DNA of 64,000 nt from Elysia chlorotica (GCA_003991915.1 RQTK01000110.1:721048-785047), one strand, 5' to 3'. Positions 36,269-48,159 are shown, counted from the stretch's first letter. The notes: a model not told the origin generated them from the letters alone. A program made the numbers and translations.

Positions 36269-37020
36269 GTTCTTTAAAGAAAGAGCACTGCTGTTGTTTC
36301 TTTGTTTAGTTTTTTAGTTTGAAAGAAGGTAAATTTAAATTGGTATAAAAAAATTAAATGCTAATTCCTCTCCTTCTCTCTTGTCTTTACAAAATCTGCA
36401 CCGAATTGGAAAAAACAGTCATACCTCTTTGGGGTTATTTTGTTGTGTTTTTTGTTTGTTTTTGTGTTTCTGTTTTGTTTTGTTTTTGTGGTGGGACTGC
36501 TGCTGTTGTTATACTGTTAATTTAGTTTTGTTGTTTTTTGTTGTTTTGTTTTGTTTTGTATTTCTTCATGATATTGGCCTGTTGCCACGATAGAACGACG
36601 GTGAACACATTTTTAACACAATATTCACTTGTGCTCATAATTTCATATTCAGTAAAATGTGCAGGTATTCTGTGCACTTAAAGCGTCGATGAAATACCTG
36701 TTGACTCCTGGCCTTTAACGTTACAAAGGAAGCAAATCAGTTTTTAAATCTGGCAAATTTCCAATGCCTGTCTCAATAAAACCGTAATCAATTATTTTGT
36801 TAACGATTGATTTGATTTTGGATTGCTCGGTTTATTTTGCGATCCTCCTTTAGTTTAGTTTGTTTGTTTGTTTGCGTATTTTGAGATTTACTCTTTTTTT
36901 TCATTTTTTATATTAATATAATGTTTTGATTTTGATGGTTGTTACAATCCTTCGTGTATTATATCGGGCAGCTTTCAAATGCGACTGAAATATTATAATC
37001 CCTTTTTGCCCAAGGGAAGA
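36269..37020. other. no gene seen
   Basis: T-rich with GTTTT low complexity near 36430-36560; no supported gene. Confidence 0.6.
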
Positions 37021-37062
37021 AACCAAGTTTTCTCTCTCTTTTTCTCTCTCCCTCTCTCTTTC

Positions 37063-37101
<39 letters not shown>

Positions 37102-37255
37102 CTGCTTTCTGTCTCTCTCTCTTTCTCTCTCAGTGTGTGTGTATCTCTCTCTGTCTAGCTAGCTAGCCATCCATCAATTCATGTCTCCCTGTTCTACTCT
37201 CTCTCTCTCTATCTCTCTCTCTCTCTTTCTCTTTCTCTCTCTCTCTTTCTCTCTA
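37021..37255. repeat. compound (CT)n region
   Basis: Several CT arrays separated by GTGTGTGTATC, CTAGCTAGCTAGC and short unique sequence. Confidence 0.93.
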
Positions 37256-37610
37256 TATTTCCAACATCAAAGTAGAACTATCCCTAATTATTTCATTGAG
37301 GGATCCTATCGGCTGTACTTCTACTGTTTTCTGTCTTGTAAATAAGGATCAATGCTGTTTCTGTCTGGTCTCTGTCTGGCCCTTGCATTGAACCAGATAA
37401 TAAGAGTCTACACCGAGCTCTTGCTTCAGTCCCTCTGGCTGCGTACATGTTGCGTGATGGCCCCGTCGAATATTTAATGCACCTCATCCAATATTAAGAA
37501 ATATAAGACTTTTTTAAACGATCGAACTATGTGTGTGTGTGTGGGGCGAGGGGGTGAAGACTGGACGGACTAGAAAAGATTGCAACAATAGATGACGCAT
37601 CAAATACATT
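37256..37610. other. no gene seen
   Basis: Mixed unique-looking sequence with a short (GT)n at about 37532. Confidence 0.5.
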
Positions 37611-37705
37611 TTAGGTAATAAGTACAACGTTGTGGTAAGCTTGCGACTCTTCTTAAGAGTATGCAATGAAAAAGGCTTTCGACGTTGTACTTACGGACCT
37701 AGTTC
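37611..37705. repeat. fold-back (hairpin) element, copy 3
   Basis: Outer arms AAGTACAACGT (37620-37630) and ACGTTGTACTT (37682-37692) are perfect complements. Inside, TGGTAAGCTTGCGACTCTTC and TTAAG resemble the left arm at 26.1 kb. Confidence 0.65.
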
Positions 37706-38423
37706 TTAGAATTATTATTATTCAATTATAATTTATCATACTACTTATATAATATGCATAACAGTTGTTTTACTTCAGTTTTGTATGTATCTATGCGTTT
37801 TACTCTCTTTTTTTAAATGAACGTGTCGTATACTTTTTTTATGAAATATATTCCCTTAGATATAAGTTGTATGAATAGTGTTTGTTTACATATTGTATAG
37901 ATATTTTATCAAGAGCAATGCAAAGGGAATGCCAATACTGGGTTCTTTTCCGGTCCTGTGGTTTAGAAACGAGGAGAAAATGTTAGGTAATTAAAAACTT
38001 AAAACACGAAGCTCACCGAGAACGTTTCTGTAAGCATTTCTAATATGCATTCAAAGTGGTTTTAAAAACAATTCTGAATACACAATATTGTTTTTTAGGT
38101 GAGTTCCTACAGCAACGGCTGTTTCCAAAAAATAAATTAATGTTTGGAATGGAGCTGCACTGGGTGACCTTCAGTACTAAGCACGGGTCAATAGTACTTA
38201 TCCCAAGCCTTAGTCCCCGCTGAGAGAGGGGCTTGCTCACGCATGCCATGACGAGAGAGAGTGGTGCGAGTGACTCCACTGTTCTGACTAGCGATACGCA
38301 CTTTTTTTCTCAGAAGAGTTCTTTGCAAACGGCCCAGCTTCGTCCGCTTTGTTATTAATTTTATTGTGTCCATCTTGTAACTTATAACAGCCTCCATACA
38401 ATGCAATTTCCAAGGGTTCCTGA
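37706..38423. other. no gene seen
   Basis: AT-rich except for a patch of higher GC near 38140-38300. I could not match the patch to a gene or repeat. Confidence 0.5.
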
Positions 38424-38708
38424 TGTCTTTATCTATCTCTATCTTTTTCTCTCTCTGTCTCTCTCTCTATCACTCTATCTCTTTCTCTTTCTTTTTCTGC
38501 CTCTGCCTCTGTCTCTGTCTGTATGTCTGCCTGTCTGTCTCTGTCTCTGCTCCTCTGTTTCTCTATCTCTGTCTCTACCTGTCTATCTGCCTGTCTGTCT
38601 CTGTCTCTGCTCCTCTGTTTCTCTATCTCTGTCTCTACCTGTCTATCCGTCTGTCTAGTCCGTATGCCTGTCTATCTATCTGTTTCTTGCTCTCTCTCCT
38701 TCTCCCCC

Positions 38709-38744
<36 letters not shown>

Positions 38745-38756
38745 GCTCTCTCTAAT
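38424..38756. repeat. compound CT / TGTC repeat with a 60-bp duplication
   Basis: Bases 38521-38580 repeat almost exactly at 38581-38640, within degenerate CTGT/CTCT sequence. A (CT)n array follows at about 38720-38752. Confidence 0.93.
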
Positions 38757-39433
<677 letters not shown>

Positions 39434-39949
39434 ATGCTATAATTTCATTGATAATTCAGTGAAGAAGAACAAAAAAGTGTGGGTGCAGTGTTTTCTCTCT
39501 AGCTTGTCTTCATCTAACTGGTTGTTGTTGTTTTTGTTGGTTAGAAATCAAATTCTTGGCTGTTTGGTGCTAATATGTACTTTTATTTTTTTAACGCGTT
39601 TAGCCTTATGTTTGTTTGGTTTGTTTATTTATATTTTTTTTAGAAAAGTAAGTAATATTTTCTAAGATGTTAGTGTACTAAGTAGAATAGCAATAAAAAT
39701 GTACTATCATTTTCTCTTAAAATTGTTCCATTTTGATGGAAAGAATTCCTAATGAGAGCGAAAAGAGAGCTAAAGAAGAGGGAAGATTTACAGACATAAT
39801 GTTAGACGGCACTGAATCCAATAATTATGTTTGTGGAGGGATTGCGAAAACAAGATGAAACAATACAATTGATCCGTGGTGTGGGAAGGAAAGAAGTGGG
39901 AGTTTTGTTGTTTCTTTTTAATTACAGTGGTCGGTGGAGGGTGGGAGTG
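39434..39949. other. no gene seen
   Basis: AT-rich spacer. Confidence 0.5.
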
Positions 39950-40017
39950 GAGGAGAGAGAAAGAGACAGAGACAGGCATGGACATAGACAGAGAGGGTGA
40001 GAGAGATACAGAAAAGA

Positions 40018-40058
<41 letters not shown>

Positions 40059-40210
40059 TCAGACAGAAGCAGAGGGGGGGGGGGGGGAGGGGAGGGGAAG
40101 GAGGGAGAGACAGAGACAGAGACAGACAGACAGAGAGGGGAGAATAAAAGGAGGAGAAGAGAGAGACAGGGAGAGAGACAGAGACAGAGACAGAGACAAA
40201 GGACCAGGGA
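39950..40210. repeat. purine-rich (GA)n / (CAGA)n block
   Basis: GA array at about 40020-40055, a poly-G run near 40075, then GACAGA units. Confidence 0.93.
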
Positions 40211-40362
40211 GAGTTGATTAATTTTGGTCTACGTCAATATTTAAGTACATTTGTGTACTACCTTGTTTTTTGTCTTAGTGAATGAGAGGCATCAACTTGA
40301 GCGATTGTCTGTAGTTACTCACGGCACGGTGAGACATTTACTCGGTACAGTCTCTCACCGAG

Positions 40363-40545
40363 TTTAGTTGAGTTAGTTTTAACGTCCAACATCAGCACTT
40401 TATAGGCTATATTGGGGACGGGTCCCAAGACTGACGTCTGACAATTTTATGTGCTGCCACAAACGAGACAGGAGATACCGTGACTCCTGACTCAGCCGGT
40501 CACATTTAACTGACACCGACCCAACCAGTATAGATCGAAAACGCT
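40363..40545 (-). mobile_element. SINE, headless, inside tandem duplication
   Basis: The reversed body runs from GTTGAGTTAGTTTTAACGTC to CCGACCCAACCAGTATAGAT. The tRNA-like head is missing and replaced by the duplicated flank. Confidence 0.9.
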
Positions 40546-40831
40546 AAGCTTCGTAATGATAAAAAGAGGGAGACATTTAAAGAGAGATAGAAAGACAGAG
40601 GGGGGAGGAAAAGGAGGAGAAGAGAGAGACAGGGAGAGTTGATTAATTTTGGTATATCTTTAAGTACTACCTTGTTTTTTTGTCTGAGTGAAAAAGAGGC
40701 AGGGAAGGGGTATCAACATGGGCGATTGTCTGTAGTTACTCACTGGCACTGGTGAGACATTTACTCGGTAGTCTCTCACCGACATACCCAGCTTGATCCA
40801 GCTCGGTCCGTTAAGCTTTGTATGGACAGAA

Positions 40832-41020
40832 GTTGAGTTGGTTTAACATTCAACATCAGCACTATAATACATAGATTATATTGTGAACAGGCCCCAAGAC
40901 TGACGTCTGACAATTTTATGTGCTGCCACAAACGAGACAGGAGATACCGTGACTCCTGACTCAGCCGGTCACATTTAACTGACACCGACCCAACCAGTAT
41001 AGATCGAAAACGCTAAGCTT
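40832..41020 (-). mobile_element. SINE, headless, duplicated copy
   Basis: Shares the unusual CACAAACGAGACAGGAGATA block and the same head-side breakpoint with the copy at 40363, so both descend from one insertion. Its first 60 bases differ more than the rest, which suggests separate decay or gene conversion. Confidence 0.9.
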
Positions 41021-41300
41021 CGTAATGATAAAAAGAGGGAGACATTTAAAGAGAGATAGAAAGACAGAGGGGGGAGGAAAAGGAGGAGAAGAGAGAGACA
41101 CGGAGAGTTGATTAATTTTGGTCTATATTTAAGTACTACCTTGTTTTTTGTCTGAGTGAAAAAGAGGCAGGGAAGGGGTATCAACATGGGCGATTGTCTG
41201 TAGTTACTCACGGCACGGTGAGACATTTACTCGGTACAGTCTCTCACCGACATACCCAGCCTGATCCAGCTCGGCCCTTTAAGCTTTGTATGGACAGAAA

Positions 41301-42560
41301 GAGAGGGAGAGAGATACAGAAAAGACAAAGAGAGAGAGAGAGAGATTCATAGAGAGACAGAGACAGAGACAGAAGGGGGAAGGAGAAGAGAGAGACAGGG
41401 GCCCGTTAAGCTTTGTATAGCCCAGGCTCTAGGACTTTAACTACAAGTAGAATCTTCCAGGGAGATCGATGGGTTTTGTAGTAAAACTGTATCCTCCTTT
41501 CCTCCTTTCTTTCCACTAGTTGTAGTGTTCCTTTCTCCTCCCTGGTTTTTGGTGATCCATTTCTCTTTGTTTATATCATCGCAATGATGATAGATCCATT
41601 TCTCTTTGTTTATACCATCGCAATGCTGATTATCATCATCGTGCGAACTAATAATCAATTTCTACATATCCCTTGCTTATAACAACAATAATACGTACGT
41701 TTAAGTCCTTTTCATATTTGAATGATAGCATTTGGGAAATCATATATTCTTTAAATTAGTCCTATCAAAATGCAATTTAATTTTGCTCTCTTGATACGAC
41801 CTTTGAGTTAACAGTGAGAAGCCCTATCTTGGCATTGGATAATAGCTATCACTGAAGAACTCAGTTCTGGCATTGTTTATTATTAGCCAAAAAAACAAAT
41901 ATACAATTATTACGTTACATCATCTGGATATTAACGATAAAAGATAACAGTAGCGAACTTCATTCGATCATGCGTAGTGACAGTAAGACACCAATTTTCG
42001 CCAATAAAGTTATAACCATAGGTGTAGATTTTATCCGAACTAAACATCTTGATTATTACATGTTGGGTAAGGAAGACGCTCTCGTCATCTAGCCTGTGAT
42101 AACAGTTAAAGTCAACCAACATCCTTAACATTGCGGTTGTGAATGAAGTTAAAAGTAAAGCGTGCGATTCTAAGATTATGGTTTTTCTCATAGATAAATT
42201 TTCAAATCACAGCACATCACTATGATGATAAATTTCGAGAAATCAACGTATCTTATAAACATTCTGCAGGGAAATATTTTATTCTACTTTCTTTTTTCTT
42301 TAATCTAAACTAAGAATGTATATCCCATGTGATAGATTTACTGGTATAGAAGAATATATAAGCATTTTACTGTCGGAACTACGTGATAGCTAGCTGTTCA
42401 AACATGCCCTAAAAAGACTCCTTACTTTAGGTTCTGAACTCATTTGACACGCTCAGAATTATAATAGGGTCGTGTAAATTGTCTAATGAACCCCTACATA
42501 TTTTACCATACCGATAGTCATTTTCACTGCTAGCGGAAGGAAGAAAGTTCTTATCTGCAA
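41301..42560. other. no gene seen
   Basis: A GA-rich tail of the preceding repeat to about 41400, then AT-rich unique-looking sequence. A 50-bp near-repeat (GATCCATTTCTCTTTGTTTA at 41554 and 41592) is present. Confidence 0.55.
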
Positions 42561-42593
42561 CTCATTCTCTGTCTCTCTACTCCCATCTCTCTT

Positions 42594-42641
<48 letters not shown>

Positions 42642-42734
42642 CGCCCCTTCTCGCTCATTCATCCTCAATTTTCACAGCAAGCATAATATTAGTTCATGTT
42701 TCCTTTTTATGCTTTCTGCTAGTGCATTTGCATA

Positions 42735-42795
<61 letters not shown>

Positions 42796-42856
42796 GTTGG
42801 ATCTCTCTCGCATAGCTCCTATACCTAAATAACAACTATGTTTTTGGGTAACTCAC
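42561..42856. repeat. two (CT)n arrays downstream of the cyclase exon
   Basis: CT arrays at about 42583-42642 and 42741-42793. The second ends only 60 bp from the splice donor at 42856; in the pre-mRNA it would read as (GA)n. Confidence 0.93.
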
Positions 42857-43041
42857 CTGCCGCCATAGAAATCCATATGGTCGGTCCAGGATATGGTCGC
42901 AAGTCTGTGAAGCCACGATGAGATGCAGCCCTGACAGAAATCCGCCAACCATGCACTTGGCCAGGGTTCGGAAAGGCATGAGGGCGTACACATTGAACAC
43001 TATAAAGGCGATAACCCACGCTCCATCCGCTCGCAACGACT
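42857..43041 (-). CDS. membrane adenylyl cyclase, coding exon 3 (membrane helices 4 and 5)
   Basis: This exon codes residues 201-262 of the reconstructed protein. A strong acceptor (pyrimidine tract then TTGCAG, exon starting at 43041) and a strong donor (CAG then GTGAGT, exon ending at 42857, phase 0) bound it. Helix 4 is about residues 207-224 and contains YALMPFR; helix 5 is about 228-245 and ends SGLHLIVAS. By memory this lines up with the YTLLPVR and SALHLAIS segments of mammalian type 5/6 cyclases, and the family also carries a sixth helix that would start just after this donor. Such enzymes make cyclic AMP from ATP at the plasma membrane under G-protein control. The subtype is not settled. 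The catalytic C1 and C2 domains are not in any exon I could find here. Confidence 0.85.
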
Positions 43042-43275
43042 CTGCAAGTAGGAAATATAGGAAAACTTCTCGTAGCTTTGGAAGCCTTGGTAGTCGTGAC
43101 GCAAAAGCTATAGGTAACAGAGCTACGGAATTTCCAGTCAGAGCAGAATAACTCCTTGTTATATTGTTCCCGGTTAGGTCGTCGGTACCGGTACTCCAAG
43201 TAGTTTCTCTACCCGCCAATCCCGCATTTTGGCCTCCAGTATTTTGGTTCTTAACTTCAACCAAATCACTCTTAC
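43042..43275 (-). other. adenylyl cyclase intron 2, 234 bp, stop-free
   Basis: The donor reads TTGGG then GTAAGAGT (first intron base 43275), and the acceptor TTTCCTACTTGCAG (last intron base 43042). The intron has 78 codons, stays open in the exon frame and joins phase 1 to phase 1. Removing it gives LENHRAW-E-SLRADGAW, a short loop of family length between helices 3 and 4. If retained, it adds 78 residues. Confidence 0.8.
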
Positions 43276-43502
43276 CCCAAGCTCGATGGTTTTCGAGAAG
43301 CTGTGGAAACGGTGCACTAAACACAGCTAAGACACAGACAAATATGAGCACTGTATAATTGACTGTAGAGAAATGATGTTCCCTCATGAAACCAGCTTTG
43401 ATGCACACAAAGAATGCGATGAATATCAGACCTTGTAGGTAGAGATACAAGCTCTGGAAAGTGTAGCCACCCTCCACAAACACTGATGTCAGAATGGCAA
43501 GA
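43276..43502 (-). CDS. membrane adenylyl cyclase, coding exon 2 (membrane helices 1-3)
   Basis: The exon begins after a clean acceptor (ATCCCCTTTTCAG, first exon base 43502), completes the serine codon split with exon 1, and ends at 43276 before GTAAGA. It codes residues 125-200. The end of helix 1 is LSLAILTSVFV; helix 2 is about residues 143-163 (LYLYLQGLIFIAFFVCIKAG); helix 3 is about 173-190 (NYTVLIFVCVLAVFSAPF). The pattern of paired hydrophobic helices with short loops matches the first six-helix bundle of membrane adenylyl cyclases. Splice phases agree with both neighbouring exons, which is the strongest evidence that the model is right. Confidence 0.85.
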
Positions 43503-44329
43503 CTGAAAAGGGGATAAAAGAAGAAGATGTGAATGATTATTTGAAAAGAAGAGATGAGTGGGGACTGAAAAGGGAGATATAAATGTTAAAATAAGCTGGT
43601 GTTGTTAGTTACATTAATTCTACATTTACTCGTTCAATTATGTTTATGTATACACAGCGATGTATGCTTTTCATTGATCAGGCAGGCATCTTAAACCGTT
43701 TTTGTTGTTGTTTTTTTTTTACTTTTTTCTTTATTTTCCTTTTATTTTTTACTTTGTTTCTATTTTTTATCTCTGCTACTCTAACTCCAATACGATCTCT
43801 ATATTTACCTTATGATCTGTCTATCCACTCAACTATCTATCTTTCCGTTTATCTATTTATCTATCTATCAATCTATATATCTATTTATTGATCTAACGAG
43901 AGTAAATATATCTCTGTTGATATCGATCCTTATTTGTCTTTCATTCTAAACATTCAAAGCAAAAAAGAATGAGTTAAACCAACACAGCTGAATTATGTAA
44001 TACAATTACAAAGACTATAATAGTTATTATCTATGTCCCAATTTTCCAAAACCAAAAGAATTAATTTAACCAAAACGACACGTTGGCTTTGAACTTATCT
44101 GCTCTATTTCCATTAAATTTAAGAAGAAGATAGGAAAAAGAGTTTTGCAACAAGGAATAGTGTGGGTATAGGACAAAAGAGTTCTGCAACGAGGAATAGT
44201 GTGGGTATAGGACAAAAGAGTTCTGCAACGAGGAATAGTGTGGGTATAGGACAAAAGAGTTCTGCAACGAGGAATAGTGTGGGTATAGGACAAAAGAGTT
44301 CTGCAACGACGAGCAGTGCAGTGACCCAC
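43503..44329 (-). other. adenylyl cyclase intron 1
   Basis: 827-bp GT-AG intron (donor CAG then GTGGGT at 44329; acceptor ends at 43503). It holds T-rich and TATC-like low-complexity sequence near 43700-43880 and, close to the donor, a 39-bp minisatellite. Confidence 0.8.
44140..44310. repeat. 39-bp minisatellite beside the cyclase splice donor
   Basis: Units start at 44140, 44179, 44218 and 44257, with a partial fifth from 44296. Each reads GAGTTCTGCAACGAGGAATA then GTGTGGGTATAGGACAAAA; only the first unit carries small changes. Because 39 is a multiple of 3 and no unit holds a stop, all three minus-strand frames stay open. The exon frame reads VAELFCPIPTLFL repeatedly. Confidence 0.97.
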
Positions 44330-44762
44330 CTGAGGCAGAGCACGGTGAGCAGCAGCAGCATGCAGGCCAGGGCGGAGAGCTGGATGCGGTACACGTAGCG
44401 CTGGTAGAGCGCCTCCATCTCTTGGCTGCTGAACTGGTTCCAACTGAGCAGCCTCTGGACGCCGCGCTGCTTCCGGCAGTTGTTGTTGTCGCTGTGCTGG
44501 AGATGGTGGTTGTTGGTGCCGTCAGCTGACGGAGACGACGCCGTGATGGTTGTCGTAACGCCACAGCTGACACCGACTCCATTGCCGTTTCCTTCGTGGT
44601 GGTTATCTGCCCCTGCCGTTTCTCCCACGCCTACTGTGGCTGGTCGGGAATTACGTGGTGGTTATCTGCCCCTGCCGATTCTCCCACGCCTACTGTGGCT
44701 GGTCGGGAATTGTCGGAGAGCATCGGGGTTGTCTCCGTGGCTCTTTGTCCCCATCGGGCCAT
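44330..44762 (-). CDS. membrane adenylyl cyclase, coding exon 1 (cytoplasmic N-terminus, helix 1)
   Basis: I choose the ATG at 44762, with G at -3 and G at +4. With one copy of a 59-bp internal duplication removed, the exon codes 124 residues plus two bases (AG) that join exon 2 in frame. The low-complexity, Asn/His/Thr/Ser-rich N-terminus is followed by RGVQRLLSWNQFSSQEMEAL and YQRYVYR (about residues 80-106), resembling the L-x-x-LYQRY segment just before helix 1 in animal membrane cyclases. Helix 1 starts at about residue 109 (LSALACMLLLLTVLC). Taken literally, the frame from 44762 meets a stop at 44631-44633 because of the duplication. Assembly error, a broken allele, or entry from another upstream exon are all possible. 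Confidence 0.75.
44595..44712. repeat. 59-bp tandem duplication inside cyclase exon 1
   Basis: Copy 44595-44653 and copy 44654-44712 differ by one internal base (44619 T versus 44678 A). The unit begins CGTGGTGGTTATCTGCCCCT on the plus strand. As 59 is not a multiple of 3, the two copies are read in different frames. Confidence 0.97.
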
Positions 44763-46532
44763 GACGAGCGCTTTTACTTTAGATGGGGTACATCGGCTTT
44801 TTTCAGTGCTCCAAACTCTTTCGCTAGAATCTAGATCGAGGCTGAAACAGTGTGAGCTTCGTGGCAGATTTATGCAAAGCGCAGATCTTCAGGCGTGGTC
44901 AGCCTATCTGAAATGACTTCATGAATACTAACTGGGTCCGTTGTAAGTTTATTTACTTACAACTTGTTTTGTTTCGAACTTACTTCCCACGTCTGTTCCT
45001 TCACAATTAAATTGTTTTATTATATAATTAATTTTATCACCACATGGACCCAAAGGGTTGCGCATCATTGGTGTAATGTGGGGCCTAATCCTGCTTATAT
45101 AATCCAAGCGCTTTTGTAGATTGTTTAGAAAGTCGTTCAAGTCATTTTAAGTATTCACTCCTTTAAAAACAACTATAGGCCTTCCTTGGTTAACCCATGT
45201 TTCTAAATTTTTGAAACAAGATAAAACATGAATGAAATATTAAAACGTTAGTTTTTGCATCTATCTCTGTGTAAGCTAGAGACTAGCATAAATTAAAAGA
45301 GGAAAAGTATAAATTTACAAGCACATTCAAGCAAAAGAAACATAAAATACAAACAATAGCTAAGGATTCTAGCAGGCAGTTTCACTATTATATTCTTCAG
45401 AAGCTCACACATTCCATAGTAAAGTTGGCATCTGGTGCTATAGCCAGTTCACCCCTCAAAGTCCTAAAACAAGTAAGAATATCACAAAGGTAGATACTGT
45501 GGGAAACTGTGGGAGTCTGTGGTAGCTGTAGTCTCACCGGCAATGTTTTTCCGTTTTTTCTCTTTGTTTTTTGTTTTTTTTTTCTTGTTTTTGCAATCTC
45601 CCGTAACACACTTTAACCCTATTAGCTTCTTATTTCTCAATCTACCGTAACACAGATTAACCCTATGAACTTCCTGCGCGCGCAATCAGTTGGGCGTGAA
45701 AACTTGCAGCTGTTCTGTTTTACCTCGCCTAGATCTACCTGGTGATGGTGCTAGTGTCGCCGTATAGGATCCTAGGAGATGTTACACCTAGAGAGAGAGG
45801 GAGCTCTTCTGTTAGCTAGGCTGCGATTGAAAGAACCCAAGGATAAGATTAAATTTGTGTTGAATTCACCACTATCTTTATTCTATTGCCAATGGTAAAA
45901 GTATACGATTCAACAAAGAATCGCTCTGAGCTTTTTGAAGCTTTTGTGAGCATTTAAATCAATAAGTTTCGCATATGAGCGGGGTAAAAACGACGATCAA
46001 AAGCAAGTCCAACTTCTTAAAAATAGTAACGTCAGGTCAGAAAGAGAACATTAATATGAAGATTGCTAAACGGAATATAGATCTATTATAACTATTTTTC
46101 TCCAATGAAGTGTGTTTTTTTTTTACAAATTAATATCTTCTAAAATACTTTTTAAAACCAGAAGAATATATTTACCTATTAATTTTTGGAAAGGTTTACC
46201 GTAACGAGTTATATTCTTGAAAAAAGCTTATCCAACGACATGAAAGGAATAAGAATACTATTTTACCGAAAGGAGTTCAGGCTTTTAACCTGGAAGTATA
46301 AGTTAAAACAATCGCATGGTAATTAAAGAAGTTTTTTGTTCTAAGGTATGGGAATATGAACTTTTTCCTAAAGAACAATGCCTTTTATTTCTGTCTCTCT
46401 TCCTCTCCCGATATTTGCTTCTTTGATATTGTCTTTTTGTCTTTGTGTTATACTTCATTGAGTTTCTGTCTCTGTATACCTCAGTCTCATTGAGTTTCTG
46501 TCGGTATGTCCCTCTCTCTATGTAATTTATCT
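44763..46532. other. upstream of the cyclase exon; no gene seen
   Basis: AT-rich beyond about 44900. A 46-bp imperfect repeat (CCGTAACACA then TTAACCCTAT) occurs near 45602 and 45648. No promoter motif can be assigned with confidence. Confidence 0.5.
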
Positions 46533-46604
46533 ACCTTTCTATCTATCTATCTATCTATGTATCTTTCTATCTATTTATCTAACTATCTATCCATTTTCTA
46601 TCTG

Positions 46605-46693
<89 letters not shown>

Positions 46694-46800
46694 AATCTAT
46701 CTATCTATCTGTCTATCTATCTATCTATCTATCTATCTGTAATTTTATCTATCTATCTATCGATCCATCTATCTATCTATATATCTATCTATCTATCTCT
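46533..46800. repeat. (TATC)n / (TGTC)n microsatellite
   Basis: Long tetramer array with several interruptions (ATAATC, GTAATTTTATC, CGATCC). Confidence 0.96.
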
Positions 46801-47264
46801 AGCTTTATCCTACTTTGCGAGTCTTTATGTATACGATTTTTTTTTTGTAAAGAAACAAGGCATGTCTCTTGGCACGTTTTAACCTTATCACCCAACCCCC
46901 ATTATAAAAATAAGAGAAATTGATTACTTATCATGCACACTGGACATGACAGTAATTCAATAAAATGATACGTTCTGTAGAGAGCACATCGGGTTACATC
47001 AGGTTTTGGAAATGTTTACCTCTGGACTCAGTTCGATCACAAAATTGGTTCGTGATTTGATTTTGTTTCTGTTTCTGTTTTAAATCTATCTTTTTCTCAT
47101 CCTGTTCTACTCTTTAACTCATCTTTTGTTTTGTTTTTTTTGTATTAATAAATTTGTACAGACAAATCATATTTTAACATAGAAATAATCCTATTCTTTC
47201 AAATGTTTACTTTAACTAGTCTTCTTTTCACTTAAACTTATCTTTCTCACTCTCTCTCTCATCC
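46801..47264. other. no gene seen
   Basis: AT-rich spacer. Confidence 0.55.
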
Positions 47265-47274
47265 TTGCAGTCTT

Positions 47275-47350
<76 letters not shown>
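47265..47350. repeat. (CT)n microsatellite
   Basis: Clean CT array with TTTC at both ends. Confidence 0.96.
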
Positions 47351-47351
<1 letters not shown>

Positions 47352-48159
47352 CCCTCTCTCCGTCCCATCTTAAAAGGTTTTCCATCTTTCTCCTTCTTTC
47401 TCTTTATCCATATCTCTCTCACACACATACACCTCGGTCCCCTAAGTTTGGCCTTCATCAATAAGGTGAAACATAATGCCTCAAACAAAAATGTCATAGC
47501 TGCAACATGTTTAAGCATAAATATCATGTACATGTATCAATAATAGCATGCCTGTCAATCAGAATCCAAATATAAGGAGTGCCCTGGTCTGTGACTCGAT
47601 TGAGCACTAGCCGGAGGGACGGATGCTCAGGCTGGCATCTCATGGTGAAGCGGAAGCATCTGGGATCGCTTTGTCAGCTCGCGACCTATTTCAGTTTCCC
47701 ATGGCCTGTTCAATCGCCTCCGGCTCAGATTATGGCATGTACTTTCTTTCTATTTTCACAAATTTAGGTCACCTTTAGAGAATTTTGAGGTACTCGAGTG
47801 CATTCCCTTCTTCCCACAACACATACACCTCAAACTGCCTTATTCCTCTGTTCCACCTTTATTTTATTGACACGTTTTGGTACAATTATGTCGCTGAAGT
47901 TTTCGGAGATACACTTTTTGGTCTGTGTGGATAGCCTGTTCTATTTTCTTTCACATCGAGATAGAGATGTTTGACCGGCTGAACACGCGTAGATCTTAGT
48001 CTTTCCAATTGCCCAAAGGTGATCTGCAAGTAGATTCATTTTCCTTCTATGGGTTTCCCAAAGAAACTTAGTTATACGACCACGGCAGTACCAGCTGAGA
48101 ATGGAACCATAAACAGCAAATGGCACAACGGACTAGGCTAACGCCAAGAGCACTTTTCG
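47351..48159. other. no gene seen
   Basis: Unique-looking sequence of moderate GC from about 47580; no supported frame. Confidence 0.5.

Larger units (their letters stand above)
40140..41300. repeat. 469-bp tandem duplication carrying a SINE
   Basis: ACGCTAAGCTTCGTAATGAT occurs at 40541 and 41010, giving a 469-bp unit; copies are 40363-40831 and 40832-41300. A partial earlier copy lacking the SINE part lies at about 40140-40362. Shared blocks include GTTGATTAATTTTGGT, GCGATTGTCTGTAGTTACTC and GAGACATTTACTCGGTA. Confidence 0.93.

Noticed and set aside
37125-37170. (CTAG)n-type palindromic cluster
   Set aside because: Only three units inside a degenerate CT region; nothing beyond simple repeat.
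38140-38300. Higher-GC patch as a possible exon of the cyclase
   Set aside because: No minus-strand frame resembles cyclase helix 6 or catalytic motifs.
42857-43502. A single long cyclase exon with a 90-residue expanded extracellular loop
   Set aside because: A strong donor and acceptor inside it, with matching phase 1, remove 234 bp and restore a loop of family-like length.
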